Assembly: GCA_003342895.1 (NCBI GenBank)
Contig: PTFA01000011.1
Span: 1,136,629 to 1,200,628 of the forward strand
Reading direction: 5' to 3'
Length of the DNA stretch: 64,000 nucleotides
From: Casuarius casuarius
Lineage: Eukaryota > Chordata > Aves > Casuariiformes > Casuariidae
Program-made: the position numbers and the translations under genes
Notes under the pieces: model-generated
Database searches by the model: none
What the model was told of the DNA's origin: nothing
What the model saw: only the letters and a program-made list of their open reading frames with translations
In this document: positions 1-13,850 of the stretch, in pieces
Numbering within the stretch: the stretch's first letter is position 1
Layout of the letters: the number at the start of each line of letters is the position of its first letter

Positions 1-3000
1 GCCATTATGGCAGCAGACATTATTAAACACATTCAGATGGGAATTAACTATCTGTAAGAGTTGAAGAGTTAAATTTAGAAAAATGGAGGAGGAATAAGGA
101 AAAGGCTGTCTAGAACAGCTACCTAGATAAATTTCCTAAGCTCAATTCTTATCAGAAGACAGAACCACTTTTATCATAGCAAATGTATCACTGGACAAAG
201 TGAGGATGAGAGAGCTCTAGGTTGTTTAGCATATTAAAGTTCTTGTTAACCTACCTGTGAACTGATTTCAGTTCATAAGAATTGTGTTGGATTTGCATTG
301 TAACTAAGAGTAGAATATAGCTTCATGCAAGTAATCTTCCTGCACTGTACATAAAAAAGGGAAGTCTCTCTTTATAATGTCTTCTTTTTTCCCTTCTATC
401 CTAAATGAGTAATGTTTTGTAAATGTGATGAACCAAAATAAATATAAATAGTTACACTTCAGCAGCACATTTTGTGAGCAACAGTCAGTGGTATAAAGTC
501 ATGGCCGAAAAGGACAGCAAAGACAGGTGAAAAAAGTGTCTGAAGAGAAATCATTGATTAAAAATAGCTATAAATGCCTTTGTGAAGAACGGGGTGAATA
601 CATAAGAGCAACAAGCAATCAGTGATGGGTAGTATATGCAATATATATATTTATAGTAAAGTGGGAGATTGGAAAGGTTATGGGATGGTTAATGACAGTA
701 TTAAAAAGACGATAAAGTAAGAGTGCCAAAAGTCAAAATAAATAGTAAACACATTGTATTATTTGAGAAGGAGTGGGCCAATAAAAAGTAGTAGTGAAGC
801 CTCTTAGAAATAACTCAGTATAATTTAAAGAATATGGAATTTGCATAAAACCAAAATTAGATTAAAGATTTACTTCAGTGTCCACAAATCTCTAGAACTA
901 TGTAAACCAAGAACAATGCAAGAAAGATCATACAGGGTTTAACTGACTGGGGGACTCTTTCAGTGTTAGACAGCTTGTTTTGGTGACCTTTTGCATTTTG
1001 TGCTCTGAAAGAAGCGGGGATAGTATGGGGTAAAACAGCAGACAACAGTGGGAGATATGTCTACAGCACTGAACAGAAGGAAACAGAATTAAGGAGAGGC
1101 AACCAAAGAGAGGAAATTCGGGGTGGGGGCAGGGGAATGAAGGATGGAAGGGAAAAGAGAATGGAAAGTATACCCAGAGAGAAAGAATAAAGGGATAGTA
1201 CTATCCCCCATCTGAAATATTGGGGTTCAGAACAAAAGCCAAGGTTCAAACTGCAGAAAATAGAGTATTTGCATTTTTCTAGGGAATCGTACTTTAAAAT
1301 ATATAGCTATGTATGAGCAAGCTGTAAGCTGACAGAGAAATTTACGGCTTACAGATTAAATAAGTTTTTCCTGTTGTTGGTTACACTAGTAGAAAAGAAT
1401 CCATATTTGTGTCATGCGCTGCAGTCTTTAGAGCAACATGGCCCTTTCTCTCCCTGGCCTTCCAAAGAGTTGTCCATGCTTCTGGGGTTCCAGAAAGGTG
1501 AAGAATGAATGATGGGTTGGTCTCAGAGCAGTGTCTCTTACTCTACCAGCCCTCTAATTCTGTCGCAAGCCGTAGATAGTTTTATGTTGCATCATTGTGA
1601 TGTTGCTCTCTGGCTAGTTACTTAGTTCTTCTACTGGACTTGCAAACTAATCGTGGGATGAGAATGGAGTGGTGGAGTACATAGGTGGGAGACTGAAAGG
1701 TACACACCAGTTGCTGAATCCTGTTGAGTAATGCCTGCCCAAAGTTGTAGCTGCAGTTATAAGGTCCACATAAACTCGGATGAAGTTGATAAAATAAATC
1801 TTTCCATCAGCTCTGACTTTTAGCTTTAAAACACTATGCTTTTAGAAGTTTAGCAGCAGTTTTATAAACACTTTGCATTGTTCTGTATCTACAAGCCTTT
1901 ATGCAAAATACATTTCTCTGTGGTTCAAATCATGTAAAGAAACCTCTATATACAGATAACCTCTTCCATTGAAAAATTGTTTTTCCTGCTAGTGAATTTT
2001 GTCTGTACTTTTTTTTGTTAATTACTCCTTTCCAAGATTTAGCAGATATTTTAGCGGGTAGAATGAATACAGAATCCTGGTCAAAAGTATTACAATATAA
2101 AGCAAAACTGTAACAGGTGGTTTTTTGCATTTTTATCAATATAGTAGAAGCTCTCTGTGCTCTTTTTTCTTTCAAGATCACCCAAATGCAGACAACTTTA
2201 TAGACATGATACACTGACCCTTTTGCCTGATAAGTAGTTGAAAATGCAAATGCTTGATGTGCAAAGTTACATACAGTTAATTCTGTATGCAGCCTTCTGT
2301 GTATAAATATAAATAAATTCTGACAGTTGTGGTGTATAATGAGTTTGTTCAATGAATTAATTTTCAGGTGCATTTGGTCACAGCTTCACAGATGCACAGT
2401 TGTAGTTTGTTTCTGGAATGCTGAAGAGAAAATCCTTAAAGCAAGTAGTTAATTAAGCTTCCTGAATTCCCGAATTAAATTTTTACCCAAATTGACTTTG
2501 ACAGAGGCAAAAGGGTGATATGATCACAGTTGTAATAGGACTGAATGTCAGACCACAATGTATAATACATTATATTATGCAACGTAACATGTATTACATC
2601 CAGTCATTCACCTGTCTATCCATCCAGGTTTTGACTGAGTCCTGTTGACTGTAGAAAGTGGCTATTTTGGCATTCTTTTAACAGTTTTAGGTTTCTGGTT
2701 TTGTGGATAAGGAGGCTTTTCTGTGGATGGAAGGGGAGTGAACATAAAACATTTTATTAACATAAAAGATANCACACATCACATATTTCCCTTTTCCCCG
2801 TGATAGTATCTTTTTGACTCTCAAAAATAACTATGCATCCCCCTTTACAGGTGTTCCTAAAGTCTAGTGGTATGAAGATGAATTCAGAACTTAGCAGCAG
2901 GTCATAGAGCTTACTAAATCTGAGTCTAATTCTGACTTAAGTCTTTAAATGTCAGCTCCCATTTTTCTGGATGCAGGTGTTTTTTTCAGTCTGTCCCTTT

Positions 3001-3490
3001 ATACGTGTTTCACTTTCCTTATTAAGTTTTTAACTTTTATGCACATGACATTTTAAAGTCATCTTCTATGCTGTGACACACAAAGATTTCCAGCAGCTTT
3101 TTCTGAGATACATTCTTGCTCCATCAATGCAACTTGCAAGTGCAAGTAGGGTAGGATGCTGGGAGCAAAGGCAAAGGACTAGGCTTCAAACTCCGTACAC
3201 GTATAGGAAGCATTAATTTAGATGGGGGAGAGTGAGAACTGAGAATGCAGGGAAAGCAGTGTGTGCTGTTTAATGATATGCAGGTTGTCTTTCTAGGGAG
3301 TTTGCAAAAGCAGATGTTAATGTTTGGTGATGCGGAACTTCCTTCTCTGCACGATTCTTCTTTTCAGTTATCGGTACAGTTCACACACCCCACACCCGCA
3401 TGATTTGGCCCTTAACTTCATTAAAAGTTTTTGGTTTTGTTTTTTTAGAATTATAATTTCAATAAAATTGACTGCCTCATGGAGATGTCA
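1..3490. other. Intronic sequence without recognisable gene
   Basis: AT-rich unique-looking DNA. The only compositional feature is a purine-rich stretch on the + strand at about 1085-1196, which produces a pyrimidine-coded open frame on the other strand. I see no repeat family, RNA gene or coding similarity. A single N lies at 2772. Confidence 0.6.
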
Positions 3491-3491
3491 G

Positions 3492-3548
3492 TTCTCTCTC
3501 TTTTTTTTTTTTTTTCCCCCTCCCCTTGTCCTGCTTCTCTTTTCCTAG
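3492..3548 (+). repeat. Pyrimidine tract ending in acceptor-like AG
   Basis: About 55 bases of almost pure C/T, including a long T run and a C5 block, end with CCTAG at 3544-3548. It is low-complexity sequence that also looks like a textbook 3' splice site. No downstream exon coding for a known peptide follows. Confidence 0.7.
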
Positions 3549-6500
3549 TCTCCAGGAATAGAAATGGAGGTGACGTTTCTGTTCTTGAACTTCTGAAGCA
3601 ATCAATACATTGTCCTGCAATAGGCTCTTCGCCTGTCAGATTTTCTGTGACTACAATTTGCCGATTAGGACTTTAGATTCAAGCGTTTGAAACCCAATTT
3701 TATGGGAGAGGGCTTTGTTTGTACACATTGTTATTTAGTTCCTTCTGTGTTTGGTTCTGATGTGTTAAGCCTGTGAAAGATTTCTCTCAGCTGTTGAATA
3801 AGGTCAGCCTTTGTATTGTGAGGGTGGGACCACCAGCAGGTATCGCAGTTAAAGTCCAGCAGGAGTCTCAAGTGCCAGCACTTCTGAGAAACTGCGAATT
3901 TCTTTTGAGAGCAGTGTTCTTTTTGCCTCTCATTTGTTTTTTGACAGTCGTCCCTGGCAGAAGAATTCTTGTGCTGTTTGTAACCACCCCTGTTCTGAAG
4001 TAGTGTGAAATAAAAAAAAGCTGTTCTCTATTTTGCTGATTCCCTTGACTGGCAGCCAGTGCAAAAAGCCCTGATGTCTGCTCTGAGTTGGCAAAGGGCA
4101 GCTATAAGTATCATTTCCAGCTCTGGAAATACAGGTAAGCATTAGCGGGACCATAATACTTGTTTCAGTAATTTGATTAATCAGTAACTGGGAAAGAATG
4201 TTGGAACCACTTTCATGACAAAGTCTATGTTATGAAGCATTTGCTGCTAGTGAACTCATGTTTTGATGTGTGGTCCATATGCCATGATGTTAGCTCTACT
4301 TTCCAATTAGGAATTCCTGTTGGAATAGGAGTTGTTACCAGTGATTGACCCTCCCTTTCCTTCCCTCTCCCCACAAACTCCAGAACTCTGAGGGCAGCTA
4401 GTGGATAGTTATAGCATATGACATTCAATTAGAAATATGAACTGAATCATATGGCATTAAATATAAAAGCATCTCACAAATCAGGAGTTTTTAATCATTC
4501 AGGTCTGCTGTACAAATCTTGTCTTTTCATCATGCTGTTTCCATGATTTTTTTTTTTTAAGTATATGCAGGCTAATTTTAAAAAGAATCTCCTAAAAGAG
4601 TATGCATTCTTTTTCATAAACTAATTTTTATTATACTTGAATCTGCATTGCTAAGCAGCATACTGGTATATCTGCGTAGCCAAATGTAACGAATGTCAAC
4701 TGAGGGAAACACTGTCAAGTCTTGGAAACCAGATTTTACTTTACTGGAAATTAAAAAACAGAAATCATCTTACCATTCTAAAGGAAAGCATTAAGTATTA
4801 AAAGAATTCAGTTTAATTGAACTGAAGGCCACAGACCAGATCATTGTATTGATACCAAGTTCTTTATGATTTATGGTACTAGAATGAATGTGAAATTAAT
4901 TTAATAGTCATTGATCTTGTAGTGTAATGTATTGACAGTGTACAATGTGATATCCATCTTCTGAAGTTTGACTGCTTTCTCATCTCTCAAAGTACAGGAA
5001 GCAGAATAATGCTAAGGAATGACCTACATTTTTATTTCTTCATTGGGCAAGAGAAGGGAGCATCTTGACCTTGTTCTCTGTGCTGTTTTGAACAACCCAT
5101 TTGGCTTCAGCGGCATTATAGATGATTTGTCCTGCACTGTTTTCCTTACCTAATTTACATTTGTGACATTAAGTCTTTGTAAAATGCCTTCTTTCAGAAG
5201 TCTACATAACAAAATAAGACTCACTTGGTGATTATATGTATAGAAGTCTCACTATGTGTGCTGAGTTAAAATCTAGGTGATAAATGCCTCTACCTTGTGC
5301 TTTTGACCAATCTACTTGCCCTATATTCACTGATCTATTTCCCCTAGGTCTGTTTCATTCCACAGCTTTGTACAGTTTCAAATAGCTTCTTTAAAAAGGC
5401 ATCAAGCCACATAAATGTTTTATTCTGTAAACGTTGGAATTTAAGTTGCCATATAAGCATAATAGCTAGGACAGGCAGCACTTAGACATGAATATGCTGT
5501 TCAGCTTAGTGGCAGTTTTTCATTGGATATAACCTCCATCTATCTGGTGAAGTCAGATAGGCATGGGGAGAAAGTCATATTTGTCAAGTTTAGGTGAGTA
5601 ATACTTCTGATCATGGCAACTTGGTTTTAAGAGACAGACTGACTTTCTGCATCATAAGCTTGGTCAAATTCTAATTTCAAGTAGTAAGATGTAGTAAAAT
5701 CGGTGTTTCTGGAGAGAAGGGAGGGAGCTGTTACTCTTGTACACTAATAACTTGTAGTGACATGTGACATTAACAGCTCTAATCTGAATCAATTCAATAT
5801 CCTTCAGAATGGTTCTTTAAGGTCCTGGTCTTGGTAAAGGTTGGTATATGGATCTCATGATTTCACTGACTGTTCTGTCAACTCTCAGCATTGTCTTCCT
5901 GCCTGTGACTGAGGTAGTTTGGGATGATCTTTTCCAGGGCTGCAGCATAATTTCAATAGCAGCTATAATGATAGTGTATAAAGGGTTTTGAAAGTGTGTG
6001 TGTGCACGTGCTTTAGTGATTTGGGTGTGTGGGGGGGTCTGTTGATTTAAATATTAATAGGAAATTCTTTGGATACAAATCTGATCTCAGTAATTACCTC
6101 TTACCATAGCATTGTTATACTGATTTCAGAGGAACAGCTCTTACACGTTGTGGTAATATCTGAATAAGACCAATATTAGGTTTTGCCTAGATTTCTTTCT
6201 AACCAACTCCATGCTTTCCCCTAAGTAAAAGAGTATGTGCTTATGTTAGAGTATTGTCAATAAAATCCTACTTTCTTCCTAGAAAACCACTAAATCTAAC
6301 ATGTATAAAAGACACAGGCACACAATTGGTTAACATGAAGTATTCCAGTTTTCTGAAATGAAATTAGTCTGTGTTATTTAGCAATGCATAACAAAAAGAG
6401 AGGATTTGTTTATTGCATAGCTGCTGTCTCTCTCATTAGTGTGTTTTCTTTCCAAAAGAGAACCAAAGTGCCAGCCAGAGGCTGGCACAAAAATTGACAT

Positions 6501-9500
6501 AAAAAGAAAAGATTTTTTTGAGGGAGTGGGGAGATGCATTAAAAAAAAAAAAGTAATTTTGAAGGAGGAATCACCTTTTGTTTCCTGATGGTGATTTATG
6601 ACAGTTGCTGCAGTTTAAAATAAGAGTTTAAAATCAAACAAAATGGCATAAGAAGTAAAAGTGCCGAAGTATGGAATTTTTATGAGTTCTCAAACTTTGA
6701 AGAGTGATATTTTACTATGATACCATTAAATATATCTCAAAAATAAAAAGGTTCTTGATACATGGAAACCTATAACTTCTGCCGTCATTGTTGCTTTACT
6801 CCCTGTGTTTGATTTTCAGATTTTCCGTAATCTCATTTGAGTAGAAGTTTTATAATCTTCTGTTAATATGGTTTAACACAAACTGTAAGTAATGTTTTAT
6901 TTTGTGTTGTATTATTATATGTAAATAATAAATTGGGTACAAGTAAAGAGCTCCAGGTAGGCAATTTTATTGTTTAAAATTAACTGATAAACCATTGTTC
7001 AGGGCAACTTCACCATTTATCAATCATTTAGTAGAGTATTGGACAGTTGCTCTTGTGTAAGCTATATCCTTAGGCCTCCCTGAGGATCTGTGAAAAGTGT
7101 GACCAGCAGCAAAAATCCACGTATTTGGGATTTTGTGACAGTGTGATTTTTTTCTTAAAAAAAAAATCAAAAATTTTTTTTCATGTGCATTATCTATAGT
7201 GCATTGTAGTATCTGGAAGCTGCAGTTACGAAAAATAAGTTAAATAATTCAAAAGACATCACAACAGTTCAGTAGGCATAAGCTTATCTGGAGTGGACCC
7301 AGGGCAGAGTTTCGGCTTAGCAAATGGAAGTGTTTTGGTTTGGTGGAATTTTCCCCTCAAAAAGCTGAAAAAAGTTGCAAAATTTAAACATTTTGGGTAA
7401 TAGGGGGATTGTTTTAAAACTGCAAGCTCACAAATAATATTATGTAACACTTTGGGATCCTCAACAAAAACGTATCTAACTTAAGTTTTTATTTGTGATG
7501 TGATCTGTATGCACATACAACTGTGTGCATATATATGTATGTATGCATGTGAATGGCATTGTGTTTATGAGCTGTCACAATGATGCGCATTGCATTTTTG
7601 AGCTTTAGCATTTCAGTTAAATGTGTTTGACTTAAAATGGTTATACATGTCCCTTCATGGTCAAGTAACTGTATATTGTGAAAAACAGAAAAAGGAACAT
7701 CTTTGATACTGTCTTTTATGTCCTGGAGTTTCTTTTGAGATTACAATAAAAAGGTTTTTTTGCCATGTTTGAATTTGCGTCACCCACGTGTTAATTAAAT
7801 ATAAAGAATGAGCGTGCAACTCTGTAGAATGTTTTTGCAAAATCAAAGTGATTGACATTGTATTCCATTCACATCCATAGCTGTTAAAGTTTCTGTCATT
7901 TGAAAAATTGGTAGTCTGAGTTAATGATCAATATACAGCAGGGGAGGACTGCAATGTGATATGAGAGCACAGGATATTAAAAGAAATTATATGTTCTGAA
8001 AAAAGAGGTATTTACTGTAGTCAGGACCTGAAACATGAATGTAGAAAAATGAAAATGGAAAATTAGCTTAAAAATGATTTGCAAATAATAGTAAGAAAAC
8101 AATGAAAGCAGTTGAAGATCAAACACTGAAAAAATTTCTGTTGGAGTGATAGAAGGGGTTTTGTCAGTCTCTCCAGTGTTCTCTTGTTCTCTGTATTTAC
8201 TGTACAATGATCTTGAATGCTGAGGTAAACTTGCTTGGTCATCTCCTAAGACATATTTTAGATATATTTGTCTGTGGTCATTGCAAATAGAGGCCACAGT
8301 ACAATGCAGAAATGCGAATAAGGAGTTTTTCAGTTTTCTGTGGAAAACTGAATCGCAGGCTATTTTAAGATCATGAAATAAAACAACACTCCACTTCTTT
8401 CTTTTTTCAGCTTTGTATTTTTGTTTATTAACATCAGCCATGCTTTTTCAACCTAAATTATGGGTATTTAACTGTGTGTAACTGGTGCCACAGGCCACAT
8501 CATCTCTGAATTTTTCCAGAGTGTGTTGTAAGTACCTGGTATTTCATTGTCCTGTTGTTTGGCCTGCTTGTGTAAGTGAAATGAACAGAATTTTCTCTTT
8601 TTCTATAAATATTGTTTTACTTAAACCAGTTTTTTTATGACAAATAATTTGAGGGTGTAGCATTGAAGAGCATGAAATAAAACGTCTTCAGAGCAGCATT
8701 GTGTGGAAGAAAAAATTGAGCCGTGTGGGGGAAAAAGATGCAGTAGTATCAGTGCCCCTGTGGCTGAAAAACTGGATGTGTTTGTTTTGTTGAAATGTAC
8801 TGAGAGTCAACACCATTTAAGTGTGATATTACAGCAAAGTTCATACTATAATTTATTGTATTAATATCTCTTATGGTAATATTGCATTAATGCCTAAACA
8901 ATATCTAGATATAATAAAACAAGGATAAAATGCCTGTAGGTGTTTCTAGTAGCAAAAATGAGGACTGAGGACGCTAGAAGGCGCAGCATTAGATTGAAAC
9001 GGAAGTGTTGGGTCAGCAAGAGAAGAATTTTTTTAAAGACCAGTAAAAAGACTCATTTCCTTTTTTCTGCTTTGCACTTGGAGTATTCAGAGTGTTGCAA
9101 CTAAGGGGAATGCTTGCTAAGTACAGAAAAGCAAGAAACACTATGCGTTACAGGGGAGTTTTTGCCCTGCGGGAGTGGTGTGAGACCTTGTGGGACTAGA
9201 ATACTGTGAATTTTTATGCTTGGATCGACAACAAGGTGTTTTACCCAGCTGCTCCTGAAAATGTGATAGAGTAACTAGTACTTGAGGCAGCAGAGTTGTA
9301 TCTCAACACTGCAGTAGGAAATATGTAACAATGTAGAATATGCTTTTGACTTTGCATCTCTCCTCTGTTATCTGATTTATTGAAAGCAAGCTATAGTAAG
9401 AAAAGATTTAAAATAACAGAGGTCATAATCAGATATTCTAGCTTTGTAAGCCCCTTCCCACCTCCCCAGCAGAAAACACAAGCAAGCATCAAAAATATTT

Positions 9501-12500
9501 CCCAAAGAACTGGTCTCTAATACTTGTCCCTCATTATTCCTAGAGCTACTGCACCAATTTATCTAGGATTAGTGGAGATTTTATTAGTATCTAGGTTTTC
9601 AGTAGTCTACCTTATTGTTTAAAACTTGATGTGTTGGGCTTCTTAGAGAGAAGATGATGGGCCTCTTAGAACTGTGGTCAGGAGGAGCTCTATATAGTAT
9701 TAGACTGTTTTGTAGCTTTTCTTATGGGGACAGGAACTCATGGTATATAACTGTAAGAAAAGAGATTGTGTTTTCCTTGTTTATTTTGTTTATATCCTGG
9801 AATAGGCTATCTGTTCAAAGCTAACTCGGCCTAGTTTCTGTTCTTTGATGGAATGCAGGTGGTTTTAATGCTTGTTTTTTCTTCCCCCACACCTTTCTCA
9901 TTCTAGACCTTTTAACCAACTATCGTGCAAAAAATCAAAATAAATCCGATTGAACTGGGAAAGTAAGAAGTGTAAAAGGGTGTCTTTCCATCCACTAGAT
10001 GAGCAGATCGGAGTCCTGAAGTACATGTTTTAATGCTTTGTTCAGCCTAATTTTAAAATCCCAACTAATGGGGTTTCCTCTGGGAGATATTTTTGCAGTC
10101 TGCTTTATCTCTCACTGTTATGAATTATTTGCTAATAATCAGTCTCCTATTTCTTAATGGGATTTTTTTTAATGAGTGCTTTTTAAATTTTACCCTGGTG
10201 AATCATATGAAATAATAACTCCTTTTGTGTTTTGGTCTTTAAATGACTGTGGTTATGCGACCATTTTGGTTTTGCTCTGTTTAGCACAAATACATACTTC
10301 TCCAACTCTTCTTTCTTGCATCAGTCTCTCCAATTTCTGTTTTGTTCTTTGGATTTTCTGCCATTGTTAATCCCTTTGTATTGTGAATGGAAAAAAGCAA
10401 ATTCACTGGTCAGTCTCCTGGTTTTGAACTGATAGGTATCATTTGAAAGAAACTAAAAGGTGTTACATCCATAACAAGTGTCGATGAGCAATGAAAAGAA
10501 GGTAAGATGACTACCTGTGATAAAGGGAATGTGTGAATTAATAGTGGTTGCAATGAGACTGCTTGAGTGAATCCACTGAATCATATGTGAAGTATTTGGA
10601 AGATAATTCTGTTTGAGACTAATAATTTCATTATTAGTTTGGAACATACCAATGATGGATTAATCGCTTGTATCAGATTCTTACAGAAAGCTCAAGTGAC
10701 ACTGAACTGTGATTCCTTATAAATACAAAGTAGTAGAAGGGAGGAAATACATTGTTTTATACAATAAGCAACAATGGTCGGTGCTATTTATCACTTTGTA
10801 GGCAAAATACCTGTTTCATATTTTGGTGTATCATAAAGGAAATACCTCTTGTGCAGGGGAAACATCTGTAAGAATCGTTCTAGTTTACCTCTTGAGAACC
10901 TGGTTTTCACTGACTTCAGCCTCTTGAATCTGAGCACAGTAGGAAGTTGCATGACATATGTTTTTCATAAACATTTTAAATTAATATGCATTAAAATCTT
11001 AACCCTGCACTTCTTAAAATGTGACTCCATATAGAAAAATGTCAGACCTGATTAAGATTTAAATAATCAGTTTCAACATAAATGCTACTCCAGTTTTCCA
11101 CTCGAAATTTAAATGCTTTCATTTGATAAAATTTGTTGGATTTTACTAATTTAAAATCGCAAAGCGGTAAAACAAAAAAAAATTGTACCTTCTAAATAGC
11201 TCTTGTTTTTAATTGGTTCTGTGATGAGCATGCTGATTTTTCCAAACTACATTCCACAACTGTGAAAATTAGTGTTCATTTTTTTGTTGTATACATGACT
11301 TAGATTCTAGTTTCTGTGTTTATATATCAATTGTAAATTTCATGTGTGGTAGCAGGAAAGAAAAGTTCTGATTAATGCTATTCATACTCTTTGTTGGCTC
11401 TAGTTATAAAAACTTTACTCATGACAAAGATTTCAAAAATTGTTCATAGTAAAAATTCATCTGCTTTGAGGAGCATTTAACAATCTACCTATCACATTAA
11501 AGATGTATGTATGTTGGGTAGGTGCAGGCAAAAGATGAGCTAATGCCTTTGTTTGCTCTTTATGGAATATAAAATTGGAAAAGGTCACTTGGATCTCAAA
11601 ACCTGGTCTTCCATGATTGCATGAATTCAGTCTGAAAGGACCTGAGGACATCTACTGGATGGAGACATCTAAATGGTAAAGCACTTCCCAACACTTTATA
11701 ACAAATGCAAGCAGTTCGTTACATAACAAACTTCAACAGTAAAAGATCAATGGCCACAATTATAATTGACACAGGATATAGATCAGTCATTGGCATCATC
11801 TCTCTGAGTAATGGGAAGTTTGTTATGTAAAGTTCCCATATCATCCTAGGATGTGGGCAATGCAAGATTACAGGATATATAAGTGAAAATTTTTATATAT
11901 TTTCTGATCCAGAATCTGTAGATCATAACCAGTTTAAACTGGAAATTTTGGACAAGTTGTATCAACTAGATAATAAAATTTTAATGTCATGACAACTACC
12001 ACTATACCCTGTAGAGGAAGTGAATTTATATTCGTCTGTCTTTCATATCTCTCCTCCTTTTGCACCCCCTACTCTCTCTCACTTTATTTAACTAAGAGTT
12101 AGAAATGCATCGTTTGCTCAGTTCAGCAGGAGATGCCTTAATGCAAAATAAAATACACTGCACAGACAACTAGTACAGTTATCTTTTTAACTCAGCTGGA
12201 GATACCAAGGCATATGGTACTTAAGGAATGGCACTCAAAACTTAGGATTTTTTTCCCTCTCCTGTTCTGGGAACTTGGTAAGCTCTGGCTTAAAACACAT
12301 TAGTATGCGTGTTTTCTGCTAAGTCTGTTCGTGATGCAGGGTCGTGTATTAGTTTTAGAGTTGCTCAGACCATGCAAACTTCATCCATTAATATCTTAAT
12401 GAAAAAAACTGATTTCAACAGAATCATTTGTAACTGATATTTTAAGTAGCTATCCAGAAGACAGATTGAAGACGCGTTTTCCTGTAAGTGTTTCTTTTTA

Positions 12501-13463
12501 ATAATATTTTTAATGTTGTTATTAAATTAAAGCTTTTCTTATTTGTCTCTGCTTGATATTTTTTGCTGTCTTTGAATCAGGAAAATACATAAGCATATGC
12601 TTAGTTTAAAGGACTTTAGAACTTAGTTGGACTGGTGCCTGCACATCTTATGTTGATTGCTGAATGTTGGAGTATTTATTGCCCTGAGAGGCTTGATATT
12701 TGTGCAGTCATACCTGAATGGAGGAATTCATAGATGTTTTTTCCTGAGTAAGCAATACTTGTAATCTGTGCTGGTAATACTTATAATAGTGGTGGCTCTT
12801 GGCTACTGCTTCATATTTTTAGTTTTCTCTAAAAGTGAAACTTCTGTACTGTGTTCCCAACTAGAGCAGTCTTTGGGAGTTATCAGTGATATATGCACTT
12901 TCCAACTTTGGTATAATATCTGTCTCTTCTTGTGGTAGGAAATCTTGGAGGTGGGAGGTTCTTTCAGCTATTTGTATTTTAAACCTGTAATTTTGATCAT
13001 TAAACCAGCACACCATTGTAGAATGCACAGTACAATGAATGAAAGATGGCTCTGGTCCTGCAAAGCCTTCTACACCTGCATCAATCATTTCTCTGGATCC
13101 TATTGAAATTAATACGTTTGCTGTCTATAAAGTTAAACATATACTTCTGAATTTGTAGGACAAGGTGTATAATTGTGCTTTATCAATTCATTTTTCGTTT
13201 GAAATGGTGTTAGGATATTTCACTTTTTTCCTCAGTAAGGAGTTAAAAACGTAGAAGGAGAAGTGCTAGGGAAAGTGAAACAGCTTTAGTTTTGGAGCAT
13301 CAGGCTTCACTTTGAGGTTGCAGAAGAGGATTTGTGCCTTGCGGAGAACCTTGTTCCTCAGTTGCAGAGGGGTAGAATTCCCACAGTTAGGTTGCATTTG
13401 CTGACCTTGTCTCTGAAGTTTATCCTATTAGCAAAATTGTTGGCGCATTGTGAAACAGATACT
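3549..13463. other. Intronic sequence without recognisable gene
   Basis: AT-rich DNA with short TG/TA runs (about 5993-6005 and 7512-7550) and one sharp hairpin (6468-6488). A 154-codon open frame on the minus strand (7977-8441) has no recognisable domain. No transposon family or RNA gene was identified. Confidence 0.55.
6468..6488. repeat. Perfect 9-bp inverted repeat
   Basis: GTGCCAGCC and GGCTGGCAC are separated by a 3-base loop (AGA). The pairing does not extend beyond the arms, so it is too short for a microRNA precursor. No T-run follows. Confidence 0.85.
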
Positions 13464-13485
13464 AAAAAGAAAGAAAGAAAGAAAA
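13464..13485 (+). repeat. (AAAG)n short tandem repeat
   Basis: Roughly five AAAG/AAAGA units in a row. An ordinary microsatellite within intron 2. Confidence 0.85.
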
Positions 13486-13639
13486 GGAGGAACCTTACTG
13501 GCATTTCATTAGAAATGTTTAAAGCATCAAAAATCTGAGGGAAAAGCTAAAGGTTGGTGCAGTATTAAAAAAAAATAATCTTGAACTAATTTAAAGTCAA
13601 CAGTTAGCCTGGATCACAGGTGGCAAGAAAAAGTTTTAA

Positions 13640-13850
13640 TGATAGACTGGCCCAGGCCTTGAGGTAAATTATGCATAATTATTCATAACTGCTATTTTTG
13701 GCTTGCTTGCGTTTGTCCTAGACCTCTGCCTGAGGAAACAATTTGAAATAATTAGTGTGCGAGTGCACTGACAATGATGAATGAATCAAATGCATCTGGT
13801 GCCAAACATGGATCTTGATAAGAAGCAGATAACTCAGGCAACTGTGGAAT
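13640..13850. promoter_or_regulatory. Candidate conserved enhancer (POU/homeodomain motif cluster)
   Basis: Visible motifs are ATGCATAATTATTCAT-type POU dimer sequence (13671-13687), AATAATTAG and a second ATGCAT near an E-box CATCTG, plus GATAAG and GATAA. The block is denser in such sites than its surroundings and free of low-complexity sequence. Function is inferred; conservation could not be tested. Confidence 0.3.

Noticed and set aside
1930..2373. 147-codon minus-strand open frame
   Set aside because: No family resemblance; composition is that of translated intron.
6468..6488. MicroRNA precursor or rho-independent-type terminator
   Set aside because: The stem is only 9 bp with a 3-base loop. 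Too short for a microRNA hairpin, and bacterial terminators do not apply.
7977..8441. 154-codon minus-strand open frame
   Set aside because: No recognisable domain, no splice or promoter context, and low-complexity K/S/F-rich ends. Probably chance in an intron.
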